Positions 55,700 to 64,000 of a stretch of DNA of 64,000 nt are shown here, in pieces; the first letter of the stretch is position 1; every line of letters begins with the position of its first letter. The translations under genes were made by a program, and so were the position numbers. The notes below the pieces were generated by a model. The model worked only from the letters and a program-made list of their open reading frames with translations, did not search any database and was not told the origin of the DNA. Where the stretch lies: the NCBI GenBank assembly GCA_011009095.1, contig VTPC01091298.1:72917-136916 (forward strand), given 5' to 3'. The DNA is from Ignelater luminosus. Lineage: Eukaryota; Arthropoda; Insecta; Coleoptera; Elateridae.

Positions 55700-57710
55700 C
55701 AATCAACCAGGTCAATCCTTTTCGTTTCGCCTTGGATCAAGTGTTGAGTTTAATTTGTCATTAATCAACAATCCAACAGACCCCCTGAATTTGATACATT
55801 TTTAACACTACCTTTTATAAAGTAGAGGCCACGATGCTTCATTTGGCTCAAATAGCGCAAAAGCTTTTCAATCTCCAAAGTCTAATTAGCAGATTTATCT
55901 AAAAATCTTGCCATAGAAGAGAAAAGGTCTCAGCGAGTCGTTACAGTTAAGTGCATTAATCTACAGACTAAGACAGAATAACAGTAAACTACACCCTCAT
56001 TTACTGGTTCTTCATTCGCATGAAATTCCATCTCCATGGGAGTGTAGGCACCTTAGAATCTATTCATAAAGTAGTGTCACTATTATCTCTTGAGCGACGA
56101 AAATTCAAGTCTAATATGAATTCGTTAAAACGTTGTAACTCAAGAATTTTTTCACTACACTTGAATCCTTCAGGAGTAACAATCTAGACGTTATGATCTT
56201 CATCAGTTAATTGTTGAGGCCTCCAGGTAACCAATTTGACCTTTTTAGTTCCGTCTTCTTTGGTTCGAAAAATCCACTGGAATTCAAGTTTACAACTTTC
56301 TGATTCTGTCTCTGAATTAAATTCTTCCTTCTTCCTGGATATCCTCACTGTAATTCTGAAACTCAATTCTTGCATTAAACATGCAATATGCCGCATATAT
56401 TTCATCTTCTAGGTGAGAGGAATAGTATTCTTCATTAATGTCATTAAATTCAATACAGTGACCTGAAAAACTATCGTGAACTTTACTATTGTTAATGTGA
56501 ACTGGGATTAGATTTATCACATTTTTTTATTTTGATTTTTTTCAGTTTTTATTTCATTTAAATCTTCATCTTTGCTAGGTGTAAGGTTCTTAAATTTCAT
56601 TATTTTTTTATTGGACACAATATTACGTTATCGTACAACCCTTTTTGTGTTATTTAACCACAGACGATTTATCCTCCTCCACGCTTAAGTCAACCCATCA
56701 GTGCTCGATTAGTCCTTGGCTCAAGTTTGTTCTACATATTCTGATCTACCATGCGATTTGCTGTAGTTTTTCCTTTTTCGAGAATGACGGATTTAACCCA
56801 CATGCAGAGCATTTGATTGCTTCATCCCACAACCACTTTGGAATTAAGGAATCAAAAACTTTTGTACAAACCATATCGAGAAGTATCTTATTCATCCTAA
56901 CGTGCGTCTATTTGAGGACTATACAGCATTGTTTACTTACTCAAGTTTAATACAGAAGTTTTTATACTGTTGGGCTTAAAACATAATTTGCTACCTATGG
57001 AATAAAATCTGAAAGTATCAAGGAAAAAAAATGCTTTAGGACTGGAATAAAATCTGAAAGTATCAAGGAAGAAAAATGCTTTAGGACTGGAGTTTGTGAT
57101 AGTACGTAGTATTGAGAACTTAGCCTCCTGTACACGAAAGAAATTTGTTCTATATTGAAGGAAAAGCTACTAGCCAGCCTTTTATCGAATTTTATTGGTA
57201 AGTGATATATGTGGTTCCGTGAACTTCCAATTCTTTCAAAGGTTATTGTTGGACAAAAGATTTAACATAATAGAATTCAAGTTCCTGCTTGACTGGATGA
57301 TTACTCGCACCTGAGACCAATAAAAATATATCGTTATCACTTATCTGTAATTCTCTACAATTTAATGTCACTAAGAATACATTTTTTGATTTACGAAGAA
57401 ACGGCTTTTTAACATCATTCCTTCGTCCTATCAAAATTCATCTTGAGATCTTGTCTCGATAACAGCAATAACTGTTTTGATTTGTTCTGGCAAAGAAAGC
57501 AAGAGGTAACACATTCTATCAGTTTCATTTGTAACTAAGCTTAAATCTTGGAGACCGTGCATAATTAAATCAGATTTAAGAGAATGATCCCAAACATTTT
57601 TTCTTGAGACTTTAGATTTATTAATTTTCTCCAGAGACTGAACTTGGAAAAGGTAGTCTTGCACACAAGTACATTCTGAAGAGTCGTCATCATATCTTTA
57701 GCTCTAATTC
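55700..57710 (-). mobile_element. Highly decayed copia retrotransposon
   Basis: On - from 57664: gag 'MCYLLLSLPEQIKTVIAVIE', then the protease region with a damaged site 'IFLLVSGASNHPVKQ' (57340), integrase 'RMNKILLDMVCTKVFDS' followed by 'PKWLWDEAIKCSA' (56905-56815), a hinge, reverse transcriptase start 'WIFRTKEDGTKKVKLVTW' (56280-56225) and RNase H-side text 'EFHANEEPVNEGVVYC' and 'LDKSANTLEIEKLLRYLSQM' (56030-55850). Order and strand agree with one element. Every block has stops or shifts. No LTR found. Confidence 0.8.
56999..57088. repeat. 45-bp tandem duplication
   Basis: GGAATAAAATCTGAAAGTAT... (45 bp) occurs twice head to tail at 56999-57043 and 57044-57088 with one mismatch, inside the decayed copia between integrase and protease remains. 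Recent slip or duplication. Confidence 0.9.
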
Positions 57711-58025
57711 AGCCCTTTACGATATGTAGGTGTTTGTCTGCCATTTCCTGAATGACAATTGCTTTAGCTTTAACATTTTTTATTAACTTTATCGTTCAGT
57801 ATTCCGTTTACTTGATGTTTTTCAAAAAAATCTGAGATGCAAAACTTTCAGTTAAAGTTTGTTTCAACAAATACCGGATGTCATGTTGATATCAGAACTG
57901 CATACCAAAATCGTCTTATACAAAATTATTCACAAAATTCTAGGCTCATAACCTGACATCCAACACGATCTAGCTGTTATAATCTCAGAATCAGAATTTT
58001 CGAGAACCATTGGATTACTATATCA

Positions 58026-58170
58026 CAGTGAAACCTCTCTGAGCAAACTCCTCTACATAGCAGATACCTCTGTATTAAAGACACTTTTATAAGTTCCAAA
58101 GCATTGAGACCCCTTCATTATGAATATTTTCTTTGGTACGGACGCTGTCCGTTATAGAGAAGTTTCCCTG
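58026..58170. mobile_element. 145-bp pogo-type MITE
   Basis: Left end CAGTGAAACCTCTCTGAGCA; right end reversed CAGGGAAACTTCTCTATAAC; TA after the right end. Terminal CAGTGAAACC(T)CTCTATAACGGAC-like repeats are typical of pogo/Tigger non-autonomous elements. No coding frame. It lies 330 bp upstream of LRR-C. Confidence 0.6.
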
Positions 58171-58496
58171 TATATATTTATGCAGGAAGTTTGTACCTCG
58201 AACTTCCAGAAAGATACAATAGTTTGAACTTTATTTTTCTATTTTTAGAAGTTGGTTTTGTTCCTCAAGTTGATAGAAAACAGCTATTATAAAATTATAA
58301 TTTAATCTAAATCAAAAGCGGATTACGTTACTTATTAAAACAGTAACAGATTTTTATAAAGATGATCACATTATTTTTCAAACTGGAATGCAGTTTTATC
58401 ATAAACATCCATTTTAATTTTAGGAAATTTAAAATAGTTTTACTAAAGCAGAAACACATTTTCATTTCTAGATTATTATCAATCTTTTCATTCTAG
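58171..58496 (+). other. Upstream region and splice acceptor of LRR-C
   Basis: AT-rich. A pyrimidine-rich acceptor (TCTTTTCATTCTAG) ends at 58496, directly before the start codon, so a 5' untranslated exon lies further upstream and was not located. Confidence 0.5.
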
Positions 58497-61004
58497 ATGG
58501 CTATGGATTGCAAATGGATCCTGATCGTTACATTATGCTACTTATTAATTTCCAATCAACAAGTCTTGTCTCAGTGCACTTATGATGACTACTCCAGTTC
58601 TACTACTTGCACAGGAATAAATTCCATCAAAACACTAGAAGACAATATTAAAGAACAAATAGAAACTGGCAAGGAAACCATCAAGTTGGAAATAACACAT
58701 TGCAATATTGATTACTTAAATTCATTTATGTTTAAGAACATCAACACATTAAAACAAATTTCAATCCTGTCAAACGATATAAGAAATTTAACAAATGGAT
58801 TATTTAAAGAGATTAATTCTTTAGAGGAAATTCAGATAGGATACAATACAATAGAACATATAGAAAATAAATTGTTTGATGGAGCAAATAATGTGAAAAT
58901 TTTAAATTTCTGGAGCAATCAATTTAAAGAGCTACCTGAAGTTTTGTTCAATGATTTGGTTTCTTTAACTACTTTACATTTACATAGTAATAATTTAATA
59001 GAAATAAAAAACAATTTGTTTAAAAATGTTAACAATCTAATAGCTTTGAGTTTGTCATACAACAATATTAAAGATATACAAGGAAACTTATTTAAAGATC
59101 TCTCACATCTTACATTATTGTCGTTAGAATCTAATAAAATTATAAATTTAGATAAGGAAGCATTTAAAGGTTTAAATAATTTGCAAGAATTAAATCTTGA
59201 TAGAAATTATCTAACAGTCTTGGATTCGAATTTATTTAAAGATTTACATTCATTAACAATACTTGATTTGAGCCATAACAATCTTTATCGATTAAATGAG
59301 AATTCTTTAAATGGACTTAATGATTTACTAAATCTTGATTTTTCTCACAATAAAATAGTAGAACTACCCAGTAATTTATTTGAAAATTTAAAAAAATTAA
59401 GACATTTATATTTATCCAACAATGAAATATCAGAAATAAATTCAAAGACATTTAGTGGCTTAACACATTTAGAATCATTAAATTTAGGTAAGAATAAACT
59501 TAAACGTTTACCCGATCATATTTTCCAAGATAACAATAACATAAAAAGGCTTCTTTTAGATTCAAATGCATTAGAATCTATCGAAGCAGAAACACTAAAA
59601 GGCTTAAACAATTTAAAACAACTTCAGTTAGAAAATAACAATTTAAACAGCATAAAAGGCAATGCCTTTGAGGAATCATTAACAATCAATTCTTTAAGTA
59701 TGCAGAATAATAGTATAAGTGCACTTGAAATTGATACATTTAAAAATTTAATTTATCTGAAAAGTCTAGATTTGCAAAGAAATAAAATTGTTAATCTGCC
59801 ACTAAACATTTTTCAAGATCTTCGTTCAATAAATGATCTCAATTTATCAGAGAATAATTTAACTGATTTTAATGATAATGTTTTTGATAATTTACAGAGA
59901 TTAATTAATCTTTTTCTAAATGATAATCAAATTAAATATTTAATTCCTGAAATGTTTAAAAATTTACGATGGCTTCAATATCTTTATTTAGACAATAATA
60001 ATTTAAAAATCTTAAAATCTAACACCTTTAAAGGGCTTATATCTTTAACAGCTTTAACTATAAAACAAAATCAAATAGAAACTTTAGAAAGTGACTGTTT
60101 CAAAGATTTATCATATTTGGATACTTTATCTTTATCCCATAATAAAATTAGTGATCTAATCCCTAATTTGTTTGCAGATCTTGAAGGTTTAAAATATTTA
60201 GAACTGAATAATAATAAAATAAATAAACTTGAACCAGGCACATTTAATGGTTTAAATAAAATTCAACATTTAAATCTAGAATATAATCAGATGCAAGAGA
60301 TTAAACCAAATGTTTTCAGAAATTTAACAGCAATAGTTTCACTTTATTTAAATAATAATAAAATAAACAACTTAAATGATCAAAGCTTTATTGGTTTAAG
60401 AAATTTAGAAAATCTAAAATTAGGCCACAATGGAATTAAGCTTTTAAATCCACAATTGTTTACTCCTTTAACATCCTTAAAATATCTAGATCTAAATTCA
60501 AATAAATTATCCGATTTGCAAGATGAAACATTTACAGAAGCATTGAAATTAATAAAATTAGATTTGTCAAACAATCATGTAAACGTTATCCCAGATAATT
60601 TGTTTAAGCCGTTAAAATTATTAAAATATCTATACTTTAATGGAAATAATATGAAAAATTTGTTAAATACAACATTTTTAAATTTAGAGCAACTAGAATA
60701 TTTACACTTAAAGGATAACAACATTAATGAGGTAAAATCAAACGTGTTTCAACATCTTCAGAATTTGAAAGAAATAAATTTAAATAATAACCAATTAACC
60801 GAATCAAGTTTAACTGCTTTTATAGAATTACATAGTTTGTGTTGTTTGTATTTAGCAAATAACAATATTAAGGATTTCGATGTGCAAGTTTTCGATGATT
60901 TTGTTTCTTTACAACACGTTAACATAAAGGGAAATCAATTAAATTCAACCATATTAGAGAAACTTTATCAAAAGTATCCTGAAGATCTCCAAGCTATTGA
61001 TTAA
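58497..61004 (+). CDS. Secreted LRR-only protein, 835 aa (LRR-C)
   Basis: Residues 1-26 form a signal peptide ('KWILIVTLCYLLISNQQVLS', likely cleaved after the Gln at 26, just before the first cap Cys). The N-cap pair C-TYDDYSSSTT-C is at 27-38. After an entry repeat (61-84) come 30 consecutive LRRs of exactly 24 residues with no insertion (85-804), then a C-cap (805-835) ending 'KYPEDLQAID'. No transmembrane or GPI segment, so the product is a soluble extracellular solenoid. Consensus LxxLxLxxNxIxxLxxxxFxxL is kept better than in LRR-A or LRR-B. Asn-rich faces give many N-glycosylation sites. Function unknown; protein binding is the usual role. The ATG immediately follows an acceptor. Two AATAAA signals lie at 61039 and 61135. 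Confidence 0.94.
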   Translation: MAMDCKWILIVTLCYLLISNQQVLSQCTYDDYSSSTTCTGINSIKTLEDNIKEQIETGKETIKLEITHCNIDYLNSFMFKNINTLKQISILSNDIRNLTNGLFKEINSLEEIQIGYNTIEHIENKLFDGANNVKILNFWSNQFKELPEVLFNDLVSLTTLHLHSNNLIEIKNNLFKNVNNLIALSLSYNNIKDIQGNLFKDLSHLTLLSLESNKIINLDKEAFKGLNNLQELNLDRNYLTVLDSNLFKDLHSLTILDLSHNNLYRLNENSLNGLNDLLNLDFSHNKIVELPSNLFENLKKLRHLYLSNNEISEINSKTFSGLTHLESLNLGKNKLKRLPDHIFQDNNNIKRLLLDSNALESIEAETLKGLNNLKQLQLENNNLNSIKGNAFEESLTINSLSMQNNSISALEIDTFKNLIYLKSLDLQRNKIVNLPLNIFQDLRSINDLNLSENNLTDFNDNVFDNLQRLINLFLNDNQIKYLIPEMFKNLRWLQYLYLDNNNLKILKSNTFKGLISLTALTIKQNQIETLESDCFKDLSYLDTLSLSHNKISDLIPNLFADLEGLKYLELNNNKINKLEPGTFNGLNKIQHLNLEYNQMQEIKPNVFRNLTAIVSLYLNNNKINNLNDQSFIGLRNLENLKLGHNGIKLLNPQLFTPLTSLKYLDLNSNKLSDLQDETFTEALKLIKLDLSNNHVNVIPDNLFKPLKLLKYLYFNGNNMKNLLNTTFLNLEQLEYLHLKDNNINEVKSNVFQHLQNLKEINLNNNQLTESSLTAFIELHSLCCLYLANNNIKDFDVQVFDDFVSLQHVNIKGNQLNSTILEKLYQKYPEDLQAID

Positions 61005-61134
61005 AAAAAGTATTATTAATGAAAGTTTGTTTAAAATCAATAAACAGTTTAATGGCTGTAATTATTACTAATAAGTGTTCATTCATCTGCTACTTACTAC
61101 TTGTGTATCTCTTTAATGTAAGATATTCTATGTA

Positions 61135-61140
61135 AATAAA
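61135..61140 (+). terminator. Polyadenylation signals of LRR-C
   Basis: AATAAA at 61039-61044 and again at 61135-61140, within 140 nt of the stop codon. Confidence 0.6.
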
Positions 61141-61149
61141 TAATTGAGT

Positions 61150-64000
61150 AAGACTTTATTTATTATTTAACATGGATTTTAGGTACTTATGTATTTAATT
61201 ATAGCAAGATTAATTGCAAAAAAAACCTTGAGGCCTTTTTAAGGATTTAATATGGCATGCTAAAATTTATCAATAAGTCTTAAAGAAAAGAATAAAAAAT
61301 CAGTTATTTTGTAAATATTATTAAATTCTTTGAAGATATTAACCTTTTATCACATTTTGAAAGCTTACGTATCATTCTAATCTGAATCATAAAAATAAAG
61401 AGCTATTGTTATTTGAAAGGTTTTTAGAATTCCAAACAACGTTTCTGTTATTCCCAACGCAGAATAAATCGTCAAGACATTCTTCCATGCCAAACAAACT
61501 AGAAAATATTAAAATCCTAATTTAAAAAAATTAACTTTCCATTCGTTGCTATTAGTTACTAAAAATAATTATGTAAGGGATAGGCAACCCATTATACATA
61601 TCTGCCTTAGTTCTGGTCTAACGTGATTGTATTCAGATAGCCGTCTAAACTATTTTAATTAGGTTGTTTAATGAATAATAAAGTTTTGGATGTAGTTTCT
61701 CTTGTCCAAATTACCGTGCTTTATGTTATCTTCTTACTTTTGTATTTGTAAGTGTAGTTCTATTTACGAATAATTTAGTTAAATAGAATTGCAGAGTTTA
61801 GTAGAAAATTAAAAAAGAACTTTAGAGGAAAGCGCAAAGTAAAGCACAGAAAAATTAATCTTCATAAAAATAAAACAACCAGAAATATAAAGAAATAATC
61901 ATTTGAGTAGGTCCATTGAGCTTGATGTGTTTACTGATAGATGCGCTGATGATTTCACAGTCTTGAAATAATTCAAAGGGTGTTACTAATTTAGTTATTT
62001 AGTATTTTAAGATTATTTACATTTCACTGAAATTTTAAAATCAAAGATCTTAATTAGCTCTATCACACATGATAATGTTACCTATCTAGTGACTTAATGT
62101 AATTTTAAACGAGCAACATCTAAAAATTAAATTGCAGTATAAGGAGATCAACTTTAAAATCAAAATCCTGTGAATTTAGAATCTTATCCATTGTTACGAG
62201 AAACTAAACTGCTGTAGCTTTTGCAATACATAATTCAATCACTTTGTGCAAAATTTCCCTTAACACCAGTTTGGCTCACTGTCACTGATGCATAATTGAA
62301 AAATACAAAGTTACTTTACGATCCTTTTTGTCTAATTGTAAGCTAGGAACTTTTGTGCTTGAACTCACTACTATAAGGAAACCTTAAAGGTTTCGTTGAT
62401 CTAGTTACGTCCTAGATGAATTCAACAAGAACTTATAACAATATGGACATTTACCATGTCAATTATAAAAAGTGCCACCTTGAGCAGATGAGCTGTCTTT
62501 GTATTTTCTGTAGTTGGTACCATGAGGTACCATGAGAACACAACAGTGAATAAAGGTAAATAATAGGCAAAACTTCAACAGGTAACAAATATAGTAACAA
62601 TAAAGAAATTGCAATCGTTTTGTTATAATTCTCATGGAAACAAGCATAATGTAAAATGAACAATTTTGATGATCTAGTATGACCTCTGAAGAGAAAAGAA
62701 AACGAAAACATTAGGATTTAAAATCTTTTTAGGCGAACTATGTAATTGGTAGAAGATAAAGCGAAGGTTTAAATGAATTCCAAGAATCAGTGCAAATAAT
62801 TGATTGTACACTGTTTAATTCTTCATATAATATTCTCATTGGAGGAAAAATGGACTAGATTATACAATCTGCCGAATTATGCTTAGAAGGAAGATCGAGT
62901 TTCGTTTGTTATATTTGGAATTTTCTTCTGTAATGTATTTTTTCATGCAGTCTATGTTTTGTATGCCGATGGCACACGCTTGATGATTGACAGAAAATCA
63001 GCCAAGTAGTGCAAAATGATGTCCCAAGATAAAAAAATGTTTTCTTTTGTGCTTAGTTATCTTTATTATTATATTACAATTTTCATAAAAATACAATAAA
63101 ATTGGCGACAGGGATAGAATAAAATTTCCAAATGTCCTAAGAGAGTAGAGATGATGAACACTGTTCTTCGCCCTTAAAATGCAGATGAAACACGTAGGTT
63201 TTTGGAAACGGTTACCTACATATGATTCACAATTTGTACTAAATACGTTGACTATGACATATCCAGAGAATTACTGAGCAAAAAAATTATTTTGGTCATC
63301 ATCATAATCAGCTTTCATCAAACTATATATATAAATTGGTATTTTACTATCCAATTCTTTGTCGAAACACTAAAACTATCAGTTTTGGCATTTCCTATCG
63401 GAAAAGATTGACTATGTATCAATTTCAAGGAAACATCGGACTACCTACTATATAAATTTATTTTTGTTACAAACAATCGTCCTCTGACAAGTATCTTTCA
63501 TAAAAACAAAAAATTGTCAACCAATCGCCGTTTGCTACCGATCGTACAGAAAATTAATGGTCATGGCTACTGTTCATTGATGCAACAGATGTCATGTCAT
63601 CACGTGTTATGGTTCATTGCCTTTCTGACCGCCGTTGAGTATAGTTTTGACCTAAAAGTCTTCTTTAAAGATAACTGAAGTCGAGGAACGCAGATATACT
63701 GAAAAGGAAAACACTTCTCTACATGTTTTTGTGACAATTTTTACTATACGCTACATATGTGGTGCAACGACTGTTTTCCCATCGTCCATAATTCAAAAGA
63801 AACACACGAGATGTTGCACCTTTTTCAATTTTCACAAATACTTAAAATCTAAATTTTCTTGGAAACCACACCATTGTCTTCCAAGCGGAAGTTTATGGCA
63901 GCTTATCGGTGGCATATACAGATGATGTGAAGACCATGAAGTGAAAGATTTGCATCTATTTAATTCGACAGCCAGGACAAAAAATTTTATTGTTCAAGAG
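61150..64000. other. No recognised gene
   Basis: AT-rich to the right edge. Short frames (for example at 62463-62711 on - and 63731-63925 on +) show no domain, splice context or codon pattern that would support a gene. Confidence 0.45.

Noticed and set aside
62459..62711. Overlapping - strand frames with hydrophobic content
   Set aside because: Short, no splice or promoter context, and composition explained by AT richness.

Overview
The window looks like AT-rich nuclear DNA of an insect, and a beetle is the best guess. Host genes carry GT-AG introns and AATAAA signals. They sit in a dense layer of transposons typical of insects: copia, Jockey/CR1-type LINEs, mariner/Tc1, pogo, ZMYM1-type hAT and 'CAGGGTG'-ended non-autonomous elements. 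The assignment to Coleoptera is inference from this repeat flavour and was not tested by any search. No tRNA, rRNA, CRISPR or bacterial feature was seen.

The main host genes are three large leucine-rich-repeat (LRR) genes on the + strand: LRR-A at 10078-12567, LRR-B at 36671-39124 and LRR-C at 58497-61004, with starts 26.6 and 21.8 kb apart. Each has its LRR coding region in one exon that begins just after a splice acceptor. Each protein (829, 817 and 835 aa) has an N-terminal cap with a Cys-x(9 or 10)-Cys pair, one entry repeat, exactly 30 further LRRs of about 24 residues, and a C-terminal cap. None has a transmembrane segment. Only LRR-C has an ordinary signal peptide. LRR-B has a signal-peptide exon (36516-36579) that splices in frame, but a TAA stands directly before the LRR start codon. 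LRR-A has an in-frame TGA two codons before its start.

A fourth host gene lies on the - strand at 49514-54025. Four spliced exons encode a secreted-type protein with a TGF-beta propeptide-like domain but no cystine-knot ligand; its 5' exon was not found.

Region by region: 1-3.6 kb, copia remnant, fold-back mariner and Tc1 remnant. 5.5-8.6 kb, two ZMYM1-type hAT fragments, one split by a 741-bp palindromic MITE. 10-12.6 kb, LRR-A. 13.4-15.4 kb, a 199-bp satellite with a 1-kb transposon and an assembly gap. 15.6-16.9 kb, an intact DD41D mariner. 20.7-35.6 kb, LINEs and pogo elements, several nested. 36.5-39.2 kb, LRR-B. 39.9-42.7 kb, a THAP-like exon scrap and a 2.6-kb element with roughly 400-bp inverted repeats carrying a broken gene with a Cys-rich tail. 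42.7-48.4 kb, copia and a LINE split by a fold-back element with a duplicated arm. 49-54 kb, the propeptide gene. 55.7-57.7 kb, another copia. 58.5-61 kb, LRR-C. 61-64 kb, nothing recognised.

The simplest reading is an old tandem family of secreted LRR-only proteins whose members have been driven apart by transposon insertion.
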